Translations under genes and position numbers: made by a program | Source of the DNA: Lepidurus packardi | Taxonomy: Eukaryota > Arthropoda > Branchiopoda > Notostraca > Triopsidae | NCBI GenBank assembly: GCA_023053545.1 | Contig: JAKZAN010000007.1 | Span: 4,402,001 to 4,466,000 of the forward strand | Direction: 5' to 3' | Length of the DNA: 64,000 nt | The notes under the pieces: generated by a model | What the model was told of the DNA's origin: nothing | Seen by the model: the letters and a program-made list of their open reading frames with translations, nothing else | Databases searched by the model: none | Shown here: positions 1 to 11,610 of the stretch, one piece after another | How positions within the stretch are numbered: position 1 is the stretch's first letter | How the letters are laid out: each line of letters starts with the position of its first letter

Positions 1-3000
1 AAAGGGTGGACGCGGGATTGCTTCGGTCACTTGCGATGCCTGATTAATTTTGATGACGTCGTATTTTGTCTTCTTTTTAGGTGTCTGGTGTTCGCTTTGG
101 CTGGTCAGTGATGGGCGGATGGTGATGGGTATTTTTTCGGCGAAAAAACGCTTCATTCGGTTATATGAGCCTGGGACAAAGGAAATGCATTCCTCGTATT
201 GCGTTGGGGACGTTTGCAGAAAAAATCTGAAGTTCTGGGACTTGGTGCCAAATTTTGAAGGACTCTGATTGTCACGGAGCACAGAAATGTCATGGATAAA
301 CCCCGTGTTTGCGTTGGAAGCCATGGATTGATCTCTATAAAAGTTCGATACATTATTTTTTAAGAAAAGTAAATGTTTTTTTTTAAAGTACTTTTTTTAG
401 AGTGAATGGTTACTTACTTTTTTCAGTGTGCCTTATAGTAGTAGGGTGCTGTTTCGAAGGTACTGTATGCGAATTGTGACTGGACTGTTCTTGGTTGTTC
501 CTTGTCAGGTCTTTTATACTCGGATTGGATCGTAGAGTTGAGGTCTGGAAGAATAGATTCATCCTAAAGTCAGGTCCGGTCAAAAGTTCAGGTCAGTCAT
601 TAGGGAAAAAGATTCAGTCAATAATCAGGTCGTTCTCTCCCCCCTTTGTTAACGAAAAGGGTGAATTTGCAAAGAAAAAAGTTCCAAAGGGTACAACCAG
701 TTAATGAGAGTCATGTAAAATTTTCATCCTTAGTTCGAGTGTCAAAGCACGCTCTGAAATTTCATTAGTTTGGTAGGATGGTCACGTTCTTTTGCGTACC
801 ATGTCTTGCACTTTCCACTATTAGCGGCCTAAAAGTGTTCTTTTAGAGTTGTTTATTTCGTTTTGTTTTTTAAGGGCGTCATGTTGGGGGATGACGTAGT
901 TAAGAAATGGCACTTGGGTTAAATGTCGACGATCGTTGCTTTGTTTGCAAAAATTTTGGATACAATTTTCCTTAATCGATGCTTGGAGTTTTCCATTTTC
1001 ACCGAAAAAACATAATCTTGCTTTGTAAGTGAGTAAGATATATGCTTGGTTTTACTTGGATCCATTTGCACTTTCTGCGGATGATGGTATAGGATTTTTT
1101 TCCCCAATAAAACGAATATAGAAACTTTCCCACCTGTAAAAAACCCTGCGTGAAAATAACACAATCCAATGACGAGAAAAGACGTAAAAAGTAAAAAAAA
1201 GAAGTAAAAGGAAACGAGAAGCTGCCGTTCAAAACTCCCAATCAACTGGAACAGAAAAAAAAAATATGGCATCTCTTAACGAATATCCTATGCTATAATC
1301 AAGGTCCCCTAGTGTGGTTATATAAAAATGGCGGAAATAACAGAAAAAACAACCAAGAAAAGCGTGGATTCAAATGTAAAAGAGCAGGTGTCGCTCGATC
1401 GCATTGAAACGACAACGTGGAAGTTTGGATATCCGTTATACATATACGTTCGCAGATACGTTCGCTTTCCGTAGAGGATGAGCGGTAGTAGATGGTTTGT
1501 ATCTTCTTTGTGGAATTGCGTGAGTACTTTACGACACAGAAAGTGTAGGTAGATGTTGCGCCTTTTTTTTCTATGGATAAGATTATGTTTAAATAATTGT
1601 TTTCTTGGAGAAGATAGGATTTTGATAGGATAAAAAGCCGGAGAGAGCATGCAAAAATTGGAGTTCGTTAACGGAGAGTGTGGCATGATACTCTTAACAA
1701 AAACTTAGGAAAGCGATTTGATTGGAAAGAAGTTATGTTAAGATTTTACGATGTAGCGCTAAGGGAGTCAAAGTTAGCATGCATTTTAGTTCGAACAGGA
1801 TTTATGGAGAGAAATTACTTATCGGTGATAATTGACAGGATATAGTAGTCATTCTTTTGTAAGAGAGAATGACGGTCTCAGTTGTAGCTGCTCCAAGTGA
1901 GGATGTTGATAATGTTGGACGTTTGTTGATCTTGTTAAGTTGATATAAAATAGCACGTTTGGGTGTTGTAACGGTTTGTGTTAGCGATGCATGCTTGTAG
2001 AACTTGCGTAATGGGAAAGTGCGTAATTAGTCCTAGAGAGAAAGTAAACGTTGATTCTAATTAGAATTAAGATTTTCAGGGAGCTCGTAAAAATTTTTCA
2101 ATAGAAAAGTTCTTAATGATTTTACCATAGTTTTTGTCGATAGTCTTCTCCCGTAGTTTATCAATGCTGGGCTGGGAGCTTTTCTTCACACTTTTTACAT
2201 TACGAAGGAAAGTGATTTTTTTTCTCAGTTCAGCAAGTTATCTACGGTTTTCATATTTGACAGAAATATAAGCATCGCGTATGAGAAAGAAGCGGACTTG
2301 GAGTGGTGAATGTTGATAAACTAGAAATATTCCAGTTGTCCTAAATTGTTTGTGTTCTCTCTGCACTGTTGCATTCTGTTGTGAAAGAAAGATAATGAAA
2401 AGGAATAGTCTCCTGAAAATGAGTCAATTTGTAAATTTCTTCAGAAAATAGAATTAGAAAGAATAAGAAGTCATATATACTTACTTGTATTTATTGCAGT
2501 TTTCCAACTGCAGTAGGGTCCGGTTAAAAAGTCTTGAAATTTTTAGCGAAATGCCATTGTTGGAAAATGGGTACGAGCGTATAAGTAGCCTATAATTGTT
2601 GGGAAGGCGCGAAATGTACTGAATGTAATTGCGGGGTTATTGATTCCTGTGTTTCGAATTTGTATTGTATACTATGTCAGGAAGTGTTATGTATGGTATA
2701 TACAGGGAGCATTTATTGAATGGTATTTGGGCAAACTACGATGAAAAGCATTTCACTTGACAGATTAAATGTCAATAAGTGTAATACTGTACTGGATAGA
2801 AATATTATTATGAATTTAGATATTTTGAGAGATGTTCTCTTGTCGTGTGTTCTTATTTCGTGTTATGTGTACGTACAGATACGTCACATATTTTTGTGTG
2901 GGGACGGCGATGGAGGAGTTTCGAGTTGGGGGGGGGGGATTGGTCCTTTTTGTACTGTTTTCTGGTGGTGGTTAGTTGGAAAAAGAGAGGGTCAGTCAGA

Positions 3001-3328
3001 AAGAGTTAATAAGAGAAGGTGGAAAGCGATAGTCGGTTGAGTTGGAGCTGAGTTGAGTTGTCAATGTGCTGGAGAAAGAAGTTAAGCGGCAGTATAGTTA
3101 TAGCGCCGAGTTATATAGAGGAGTGATTAAGCAACTGTTTATTTGTGGGAATGAAATACAGCTGATCGTTTATTTTGTTCTAAAACGTTTTCGTGTGCTT
3201 GCATAACATTCGTTTACATAAAATATATTTATATTTAAACTTATTATTTTATAAATTAAATTTGTACGTCCATGTTTCATCTTCTTATATGATTGATAAT
3301 GCATGTGTAAGTCCTTGGCAGTTTGAGG
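1..3328. other. Intergenic region without a recognisable gene
   Basis: No reading frame here carries a motif I recognise, and none joins into a spliced model. The longest open frames are AT-rich and low in complexity, and many lack an ATG. The stretch holds a short pogo-like relic at about 1328-1410 and a run of eleven G near 2929-2939. The left end of the Helentron whose coding frame stops at 3329 probably lies in the last few hundred bases, but I could not place it. Confidence 0.6.
1328..1410 (+). mobile_element. Relic of a pogo/Tigger-like transposase start
   Basis: The sequence begins ATGGCGGA and continues through AATGTAAAAGAG to CATTGAAAC. It matches the transposase start at 57841 in order and spacing, apart from a small insertion after the first codons and several substitutions. 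Similarity ends after about 80 bases and no terminal repeats are visible, so this is a fragment. Confidence 0.6.
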
Positions 3329-6300
3329 TTAAGTATCAGGTAATTGAATGTGAATAATTTTGTGATCTGAATAGTATGTTTCATACACACCAGTTTTAGG
3401 ATTGTGTAAGTTAGAGTAAATATGATCCAACGTTGATGAATAGTCGGTTGTATAGGAAGTAATATGCTGTCTTAGAGTCAGGGGTTTGAGTATGTCGGCA
3501 ATTTTGGCAGCGTATGTAGTGTGAGTATGCATATTGACATTAAAATCGCCCATAAGTATAATTCTTTCAAAGGAGCTGTCAACGTCTCGTACGAGTTGCT
3601 CCAGTGCGTCGTACAACTTTTCTATATTGTGCCCATGATGTCTATATAATACGTATACTGCTAATCGTAATTCCTTAACATGATAGGTAGCTACTTCAAG
3701 GTATTTGTTGGAACACAGACGAGTAAAAATTCCAGTAAGTTTGGAATAAATAACGATTCCATAAGGTGAATTACCCTGGTGAGTTGTAGCGAAATCCATA
3801 CGGTGTAACTGGAAGTCTGGTAAGTTATAGTCGTTGTCTCTATCAGTTGTGCATAAACGAGTTTCACACATGGCAAATATAGCGGTCATTGCGATGAAAG
3901 GATCACATAGAATGTCGGGAATGTGTTTTCGTAATGAGACGACGTTTAGGAACGCCACGATTTTTGTTTCAGATAGAACAACAGATCTTACGTCCTCCAG
4001 TGTGAGTTTTTGAGGATTGCTTCGGAGACGATCCACTTCATTTTTTATGTCGGAAGACACTTTAATACCGGATTCATTAAGATCTTCAATGTAAAGGCCA
4101 TCAAGTCGTTTGGCTCTGCTGATCGCTACGTAATGCATGTTGCATGTTGCGTGAGCCAAGTTAACAACCACCTGCTCCATCGTTTGTCCTTGAGCACGAT
4201 GAATTGTTTTTGAGCTATTAGGTCTTAACGGGTACTGGAGTCGCTCGAATTCTGTTCTAAGGAACGTGTATCTACAAGTTACAGGGAATACAGGTGTCCA
4301 TTGTTTTGAAACTGTGCAGTCTTGTTGGTATAATTGTAGATATTTGTCACGGCAATGCTTACCCACAGAACTGTCTTTAAATTCTACCCAAATGGGAGCC
4401 TGTTTCGAACAATGTAATATAGGACACGTGTGCTTAAAATTCGCGTCAACATTGTCTTTACCTAGAGGTGGTAAATTTTGTGGTAATCTTCTAATTGTAC
4501 ATTCGGATCCATTCGCCATACCATCACTAACGTCAGAGTTAATATTATACTCAAAAGGCAAATCAATTGCTATGAATAAATAACGAATACTGTTACTACT
4601 AGTAGTTTTATTAGGTAACTTCTTTAATAAAGAATTTGTATCGATACCCTTACAGCCTTTTATGGGCATATCATTACTAACTATTAAAATTTTATCATTT
4701 TGCGCATTTTCCCATTCTTTTTGGTTGTAGCAGTCAACGTCGTTATTTCGGTAACTAATCCGTTGTATATGTGGAGGGGGCTTCGGAGAAATTCGGCTAC
4801 GCAATAAGGAAGTATCTTCCTTTGTATGTTTTCCTTCACGTAGACGGTTCAGTAGCTCGGCGAACTTTAAGTCTTCTTTTTGTCGCATAATTTGTTGTAG
4901 TTCATAAATTTTAAAGTTGTCTATCCACAGATGTTGGGCTAAGCAACGTGCCCCTGTATTTGAATATTTGAAAATAGGCTGGGCCTTTGTAGGTGGTAGC
5001 TGAAAGAGATCACCGACACATAATATTGATTTGCCTCCAAATATTCGGGAACAGCCAAATATTTCTTTCAAACGGAAATCAATATAATAAAGCATATTTA
5101 TTCCAACCATGGAAACTTCGTCTATTATAAAAAGCTGTACGTCACGGAATAATATGGCTAATTGGGAGCGAACTTGTGAATTTAGGGACAAAAAAGAATT
5201 GTTAGCATCAAACATTTTGCCAGCTGGAATATGAAACGTGCTGTGTATTGTTGATCCGCCTACACTGAATGCTGCTTTGCCTGTGTAAGCTACTATTACA
5301 ACTTTCTTTGTATCAGGATTCGAGTTAGGAGCCTTATTATAGTACCGTGTTAAGCACGCGTTAATAGCTCGAACAACCACACTTTTTCCAGTCCCCGCTC
5401 CACCGCTTAGGTATCTGCAATAGCTTCCAGTTTTTGTTTTATGCATAAATAACAGATCTAAAACAAATAATCGTTGTTCTACATTAAGACTACGCATTAA
5501 ACTGTAATACTCTTCGTCTTGTAATCCGTAATGTTCTATTACCCTTACTGCCTTCCCTAGTCCCGCATCATCAACGCTGCAAGTCGGTAAGTCTCTTCCT
5601 ATATCTGGAATTGGCATACAGTTATACTCGGGATCGTACATTTGATTAGGGGCATTTTCTTGCTCTTGCGTTACTTCTTCGTCTTCCGAGTCTATATGGC
5701 TGAAATAGTTACGATCAAAAAACTCGTGGAGAGGTTTCTCTAAAATATCGTCAACAGTAGAACTGTAAGGTTCATAGATGTCGCGCTCTTTTAGTACACG
5801 ACGGAACACGTTATTCTGAAAATACTTCGCTTCGTAGGTTTTTTGGTCTTTCAGTTCTTTGTGGTCTCGCCATGGCCAATATAACATCAGTTTCGTGTGG
5901 TAATATTTCTCGGGGTTACCCTCACGACGATAATTCATAAAGCGTAGGATGCGTTGTTTCGTTCTAACTGTGTATTGCGAGTTTTTGTCAGATTTCTCGC
6001 AATTTTTTGAATAGTCTTCGAATTCATTATCACTTGTCATATCATCTGAAAATTCAGCCTGTTCTAGACAATAACCGTCATTACCGATCACAGGCGAATA
6101 ATTTTTTACATATGCATGTGTGTATTTAGTTAAATATTCTGCCAAGCTAATATCACTGAGGTGTTCAGGTCTCCTAGAATATCTGTCGAAGAAGTTTTCA
6201 CTAATTACGTTTTCATTATCATCGTTCATCTTCTCTATAACTGCGAAAGGTTTTGTGAGTACGACTCTTTCCTCAGGTTCGCACGTATTTACAAAGATGA

Positions 6301-9300
6301 CAGATCTGCTAAACTTTCGCAGCGGTAATTGTAGAATTAAGAAAACAGCTTCTTGTACACCTACTTCTGATGAGTTCAGAAATTTATTGCCCAACATCCT
6401 GAATTTTTCTCTGATACTAAAATTGCCGTCGCGTACCTCTTGCACTACGTTACGAAGAGTCTCACTCATTCCTCTCTGAGACTTGGTCATGTAGCTCGCA
6501 ATATAGGAGGCAGCAGCGTAAGCATCGTCAACGTACTGTATATCCATATTCGCATTCCAAAACAGGAGAAGTAATGGATTAAAAGCATTTATCATACATT
6601 CATTGGGGGCACGCTTCAGAAATAGTGTTTTCTTTGGAATACGTGATCGTAAAGCACCAACATAGGTTTCTAAATTAAATCCGCATTTGCTTAAAAATTC
6701 GGAGAAAGTGGTTAAGTTTTCACTGGGTAGTTTCATGATTTCTTCTACTTTTTTCCATGCAACTCTGTATTGCTGTAACTTAACTTTCGGCTCTGCAGAA
6801 TCCAATGGCTTTAAAATCATTGTATATGGCAGTGGAGGTTTCGGAAATCCAAAGCGACATTTGTTATTTTTACCTTTTCCTTTACATGTAAAGGAATGCT
6901 TGTGTTTCTGTACTTCTTTTGCTATAGATGCTGAAGCGCCAGATAATTCGCACGTGACGTAGCAATCAACAAAACGGATTAAGCTTTCCTCGTACGACAA
7001 TTCGTCTTGAAAATCAGTGGGGCACGGCTGATTATGACACCACACGAACATATGTATGTGAGGAGACCCGCGCTGTTGAAATTCCACGCGAATTGCATAA
7101 TCTTTAAGTTTACCGACTGGTTCCGTAGAGTTTCGTAAAAATTGTAATAGTATATCTACACGGTAGTTAAAATACCTAGCACAGGTAACACTGTCTTTCA
7201 ATAAACGACACTTATCCAACCAAGTTAACGAGAGAAGCTCTTCCTTCGTATAAGAACGACCATCAACTGTTCTTCCTAATATGCGTAAGAGTTCTAACCA
7301 TCTAGTTTCAGCGGCTGAAAAGCTGAGAAAAAAAGCCGGTGGGCCAACTTGACGTATCATGGCAAATAAATCATGACACATACGCTGGTAATAGGGAGGT
7401 GATCCACGGACGCATCTTAAGAAATTAAAACCTCCATCGAATTGTAGTGAGTGCAAAATTTCTGGATTTTTAAACATTTTAGCATTAAATGTGGTACCCG
7501 GTTTTCTATCCTTTCCTTTGACAATACGTGTTGCGAAACGCATAGTGTCCGCTATCTTTTTAATCTGTATCTTCTTGAGTTTGAAGAAAATATTAACCTC
7601 GTCTTGAGCAACACGACGGTCAACATTCTGTAACTCGGCCTTGCAAAGAGAACTATAGGAGACCGGTCGACAACGATAACGGCGCCCTTGTAATGCAATA
7701 TTGCAATCAATATTATCCAACGATGCTAGTCTAGAGTCTTTCTTAACATACACGGGCCTGGCATATCCGCAGAAAATATGCGGAAACCCCAGCTCTTCAC
7801 AGTATTTATCAGTAAGCACACCGAATGGTCTTTTGTTTTCTCCGGGTGCTATGGAATGAATTACATCGTCACCCTCACCGTGAAGAAAGTTTTCATTTAG
7901 TAATACAGTATCCATGTTTACTCTAGCAATGTCTTCAGAATCCTCTTGGTCACTACTACCGTCACGCAATTCGTTTTGTGATAACGTAGTGTTCTTATCA
8001 TCTTCATGTTGCACTGATCTACCGTCAATTACGCATTCTTCCGCACTTATGTGCGGCAATTCTTCTTCCGCTACAAACTGCCAGTTTTCTGCCAAAGAAA
8101 TACCATGTTCAATAAATAATGGGCGTCTTACCAACAACTCTGCTGCGTAACGAACTAGATTTGGACGTACAGTTTCCACAAATTCAGGGCGAGTATATTC
8201 TAGTTTTCTTTTTAGAGCAACTTTTATTGTCTCGAAGTCACGAAACGTGCGAGGTAATTCGGTTATAGTTTCGTCTATGTCATGAGGTATATTAATTACA
8301 TTTCCCTTCAGTTTCGATTGCCCACCCTGGCGTTGTGGCTGCAATTTTAAGAACATGAGACGGGGAGACACTAGCCTTCTTTCCATATCATTTAAAACTG
8401 TAAGCTCGTCCGGTCTTTCCGGGAAAGAAACTTGGTTTAATACAGATACTGGAGGTACTTCGCCTTTTTTTATATACTTATAACAAGTTCTGCAAACATA
8501 TTGTTTATATACCGAAGTGAAACATTTTTCAAATAAATTTCTTGCACGATGACCTTCCTTGCCAGTTAACGGTTCTACGTTTTTCCGCAACATTTCTACT
8601 GTACATAAAGTGCGTCTAAAAAATAGCTGACAGCAACAACCACAAACAAAATCGGCTCCCTCAGCAAGTAAATTTTTCAGTTTTCGCATGACTTTATCTA
8701 CGGATTCAGTTTTAGTCTCTGTTGTCGTGCAAGTTTCTGTCGCGCGACTGTCTATTGAAACCGTATCGAAACATTTTAGTGTATTGTGGTAGTCAAGATC
8801 CTTCCGAGTACGGTCAATGGTTCTTTGATTTCTATGACAAAAGACCTCAGGGTGCCCTTCATGCGAACAACTACATATGATTTCATTAGAAAAGCAACTG
8901 AGGCATCCCCTTTTAGCGTCAACAATACAATCCAGTGCTAGGAAACAACAGTTTTCGATTCTGCAGGGAGTCACAGCTAAAACTAGTGAATATATCGTAA
9001 ATTCATTCGAATCGTTCCATCCTATGAAACATTCATGTATTATACTCGGAAATTCAGCTACTGTACTGTTCCTAATTACGGCACACCTATCGTACGACGT
9101 GCAATAAGATCCACAACTACGCGTGCTATTGTGACTACAAAATATGCTTAAAACGTTATCTTCTGTTCTGCAGACGGCAATGCAATAACTCCTATATTGT
9201 ATAACGAAATAAGTACCCTCGCGCAACGAAAGACTGAAATAGGTACTAAATTGTGAAGGCGAAACAGTTGTGCACAATACCTTTGAGAAATACGTGTAAG

Positions 9301-11296
9301 ACAATCCGATGTTAGGAATGCAAAATTTACTAGGAAAGTTGTCAACAGATATCCGAACATTGTTATTAGCAAATAAGTTGTATACAATTATGCCTACTTT
9401 TCGGATATTTCCAATCATGTCTATATCCGCAAGTTCATTGTTATGTAAGCCTCTAGCTGTTGCGTAACGCAAGAGCAGGAAAACAATGCTGAGGGGCACA
9501 GACTGGTCACATTTTCTAGGAGAATAGAAGTTCTCCGCGTAATCAACACCTTTGCATAAAACCAAATGTCTGGTAAAATTGTCTCCGCTTTCAAACTGTA
9601 CGTTACAATCGTTGCACTTTAAATGTGTGACACCGAAAGATAAAAACCGACAATTACGTACATGTTTTCGAAATACTCGTTCTCGAACAAAGACTACACC
9701 GCAACCTTGGCACAATAAATTTTTAGTCTGGCTACCAGAGGAAGAATTACAAGTACTTTCAATATTGTTTACCATTAAATTCGTAGTTCTCGGGAGCTTA
9801 GATTGACCAACACTAAATTCTAGATAACCCTCCTGTCTTGTCTGCTCGCCTTTAGTATTATTCTTGGTAGTTCGGTTATTCGAACTTTTGATCACCTCTT
9901 GTACAGACGGACTAGAGAAAAGAACGGGACACACACACAAATGTCTGCGTAAATTAAATGAAGAAAATAACGCCTGGCTGCAGTGTTCACATGTAAACTC
10001 TTGCACATTACTGATCACAGGCATTTTGCTGTCAACTATTCCTTTATTGCAATTACGTCTTTGCAAATGTCTGTTAAAGTTGTAAACAGAAGAAAAATGC
10101 TGATGACATGAAACACAGTCAGTCCTTTTACTAGAATTACCAGCTTTACATAATGCTAAATGTCTGCTCAAACCACGGCGCGAAAGAAAAGTTCGTTGGC
10201 ACGTTTCGCAAACAAACTGGTCATGTTCACCTTTTTTCTCAATGACAGGTTTGTGGCGTCCAAATTCTACATGTCCTTTTTCTCCTGAAAATGAATGATC
10301 AAATGCAGATATGTTTGAATCACCTTTTGAATCGTCAACGATCAGAGCAAACGGCTGTGGTAACGTTTCTGTGAGATCCTTGGCCAAATTAATGCAGGGA
10401 GAAACACCGTTTCTATCTTTCGAACAATCTTCCATTACTTCAAGATACTTTAATGAAACTTCAGAGTTATTTTTTTTAGCATGTTTTATTGTTAAACTCT
10501 CATCAACTTCGTATTTCCGTTTTCTCAGAATATTCAAATTATTCTTGGTATCAAATTTCGATGTCGAAACATCTACTAATTGTGGGTTAATATTAATAGC
10601 ATTCAGATCAGTCCAATTACCCGATGAGACACGTACATGATTACATGCAACCCGACTGCACTTATCTACAGTTGTCAACGTATCATCCGGTCGTGCACCC
10701 CGAATTTCATGACAACAAATAGGAACAATATCATACTGTGGATTACCACTGAAACCATACATCCTCCGTAAATACTCAAGCAGTTCATCAAAAGTAAACT
10801 CTAACAGGACGGCAGTACCGCTTGTGCAACGCTGACCAAACTCATCACGCGCATGCGAGTCAAAAACAAAATATCTTCCACTACGCTCCATGATACTAGT
10901 ACAAAATGAGCAACTAATAAAAAGCACTCCTACACAGTGTTCCGCAAGCTTCACTGCATCTTCCAAAGACCAATGCCAATAACGTGTTGTACATGGCCAT
11001 ATAAACCCAAAAGCATCTTCACCATGCACAAAGGTCTTTAATACACCTAAATCTCCACAACCAACAAATCGAGGCAATTCTGAAAAGCTAAAGAATGCAT
11101 GAGCGTGCTTATACGTACGATAAATCTCGTCTCCAATTGACATTATCTGGTGCATGTCATGCTCAATCCAATTGGCAGGGAAAACAAAATAACTCCATGC
11201 AATAGAAACAAAAGCCATGGGTGTGCATTGTACACCACGACTTTCACTCGTACCAACCGAATCTTGTGAATATCGAGCCTTGCAGACGAGCCTCAT
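3329..11296 (-). CDS. Helentron replicase: protease-like, zinc fingers, Rep, PIF1 helicase, EEP nuclease
   Basis: A single frame of 2655 residues starts at the ATG at 11296 (minus strand) and has no internal stop. Visible in order: an N-terminal cysteine-protease-like domain with GVQC (Cys24) and FDSHARD (His near 147); five C2HC-type zinc fingers at about 358-575; a possible second, degenerate protease-like region at about 610-800; Cys-rich and Helitron-like regions; the Rep HUH motif as HIH near 1412 and paired tyrosines YIASYMTK near 1600; a helicase with Walker A GGAGTGKS near 1965, Walker B IIDEVSM, GDLFQLPP, THRAQGQT-like and VAISRAKR motifs; and a C-terminal EEP endonuclease with NVVSLR, ETRL, GDFNVN near 2583, LDHIYSN and SDHKII near 2643. 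By family knowledge Rep nicks and joins single strands and the helicase unwinds DNA for rolling-circle transposition. All main catalytic motifs are present, so the copy may be autonomous. Confidence 0.95.
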   Translation of the reverse strand: MRLVCKARYSQDSVGTSESRGVQCTPMAFVSIAWSYFVFPANWIEHDMHQIMSIGDEIYRTYKHAHAFFSFSELPRFVGCGDLGVLKTFVHGEDAFGFIWPCTTRYWHWSLEDAVKLAEHCVGVLFISCSFCTSIMERSGRYFVFDSHARDEFGQRCTSGTAVLLEFTFDELLEYLRRMYGFSGNPQYDIVPICCHEIRGARPDDTLTTVDKCSRVACNHVRVSSGNWTDLNAININPQLVDVSTSKFDTKNNLNILRKRKYEVDESLTIKHAKKNNSEVSLKYLEVMEDCSKDRNGVSPCINLAKDLTETLPQPFALIVDDSKGDSNISAFDHSFSGEKGHVEFGRHKPVIEKKGEHDQFVCETCQRTFLSRRGLSRHLALCKAGNSSKRTDCVSCHQHFSSVYNFNRHLQRRNCNKGIVDSKMPVISNVQEFTCEHCSQALFSSFNLRRHLCVCPVLFSSPSVQEVIKSSNNRTTKNNTKGEQTRQEGYLEFSVGQSKLPRTTNLMVNNIESTCNSSSGSQTKNLLCQGCGVVFVRERVFRKHVRNCRFLSFGVTHLKCNDCNVQFESGDNFTRHLVLCKGVDYAENFYSPRKCDQSVPLSIVFLLLRYATARGLHNNELADIDMIGNIRKVGIIVYNLFANNNVRISVDNFPSKFCIPNIGLSYTYFSKVLCTTVSPSQFSTYFSLSLREGTYFVIQYRSYCIAVCRTEDNVLSIFCSHNSTRSCGSYCTSYDRCAVIRNSTVAEFPSIIHECFIGWNDSNEFTIYSLVLAVTPCRIENCCFLALDCIVDAKRGCLSCFSNEIICSCSHEGHPEVFCHRNQRTIDRTRKDLDYHNTLKCFDTVSIDSRATETCTTTETKTESVDKVMRKLKNLLAEGADFVCGCCCQLFFRRTLCTVEMLRKNVEPLTGKEGHRARNLFEKCFTSVYKQYVCRTCYKYIKKGEVPPVSVLNQVSFPERPDELTVLNDMERRLVSPRLMFLKLQPQRQGGQSKLKGNVINIPHDIDETITELPRTFRDFETIKVALKRKLEYTRPEFVETVRPNLVRYAAELLVRRPLFIEHGISLAENWQFVAEEELPHISAEECVIDGRSVQHEDDKNTTLSQNELRDGSSDQEDSEDIARVNMDTVLLNENFLHGEGDDVIHSIAPGENKRPFGVLTDKYCEELGFPHIFCGYARPVYVKKDSRLASLDNIDCNIALQGRRYRCRPVSYSSLCKAELQNVDRRVAQDEVNIFFKLKKIQIKKIADTMRFATRIVKGKDRKPGTTFNAKMFKNPEILHSLQFDGGFNFLRCVRGSPPYYQRMCHDLFAMIRQVGPPAFFLSFSAAETRWLELLRILGRTVDGRSYTKEELLSLTWLDKCRLLKDSVTCARYFNYRVDILLQFLRNSTEPVGKLKDYAIRVEFQQRGSPHIHMFVWCHNQPCPTDFQDELSYEESLIRFVDCYVTCELSGASASIAKEVQKHKHSFTCKGKGKNNKCRFGFPKPPLPYTMILKPLDSAEPKVKLQQYRVAWKKVEEIMKLPSENLTTFSEFLSKCGFNLETYVGALRSRIPKKTLFLKRAPNECMINAFNPLLLLFWNANMDIQYVDDAYAAASYIASYMTKSQRGMSETLRNVVQEVRDGNFSIREKFRMLGNKFLNSSEVGVQEAVFLILQLPLRKFSRSVIFVNTCEPEERVVLTKPFAVIEKMNDDNENVISENFFDRYSRRPEHLSDISLAEYLTKYTHAYVKNYSPVIGNDGYCLEQAEFSDDMTSDNEFEDYSKNCEKSDKNSQYTVRTKQRILRFMNYRREGNPEKYYHTKLMLYWPWRDHKELKDQKTYEAKYFQNNVFRRVLKERDIYEPYSSTVDDILEKPLHEFFDRNYFSHIDSEDEEVTQEQENAPNQMYDPEYNCMPIPDIGRDLPTCSVDDAGLGKAVRVIEHYGLQDEEYYSLMRSLNVEQRLFVLDLLFMHKTKTGSYCRYLSGGAGTGKSVVVRAINACLTRYYNKAPNSNPDTKKVVIVAYTGKAAFSVGGSTIHSTFHIPAGKMFDANNSFLSLNSQVRSQLAILFRDVQLFIIDEVSMVGINMLYYIDFRLKEIFGCSRIFGGKSILCVGDLFQLPPTKAQPIFKYSNTGARCLAQHLWIDNFKIYELQQIMRQKEDLKFAELLNRLREGKHTKEDTSLLRSRISPKPPPHIQRISYRNNDVDCYNQKEWENAQNDKILIVSNDMPIKGCKGIDTNSLLKKLPNKTTSSNSIRYLFIAIDLPFEYNINSDVSDGMANGSECTIRRLPQNLPPLGKDNVDANFKHTCPILHCSKQAPIWVEFKDSSVGKHCRDKYLQLYQQDCTVSKQWTPVFPVTCRYTFLRTEFERLQYPLRPNSSKTIHRAQGQTMEQVVVNLAHATCNMHYVAISRAKRLDGLYIEDLNESGIKVSSDIKNEVDRLRSNPQKLTLEDVRSVVLSETKIVAFLNVVSLRKHIPDILCDPFIAMTAIFAMCETRLCTTDRDNDYNLPDFQLHRMDFATTHQGNSPYGIVIYSKLTGIFTRLCSNKYLEVATYHVKELRLAVYVLYRHHGHNIEKLYDALEQLVRDVDSSFERIILMGDFNVNMHTHTTYAAKIADILKPLTLRQHITSYTTDYSSTLDHIYSNLHNPKTGVYETYYSDHKIIHIQLPDT

Positions 11297-11610
11297 ATTT
11301 AAATGTTAGAGTTACCAATGAAACGTGCAACTAATAGCAAAATGTAACCAGAAATACAAATAACTATACCTTCCAAACGTGCAACTAGACGTAGGCTCTG
11401 AAAAGAAAACGACGAAACTGAAAATACAAACAGCAACAGCTAGAAAAACCTAAGTAAACTACGTTATGAATGCTCTACACAAAATATCAAGAAACACGTA
11501 CTTACAATCCAACGATGTATGTATGCAATATTATAATAGTCGCTTCCTTCCTACAATTCCAATTATTGCAATTCGCACATGAAATACCGTAAATGTAACA
11601 ATTTAAAAAA

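Noticed and set aside
919..1686. Minus-strand open frames of 117 and 122 codons
   Set aside because: They are AT-rich and low in complexity with Phe/Leu runs, contain no motif, and one overlaps the pogo-like relic at 1328.
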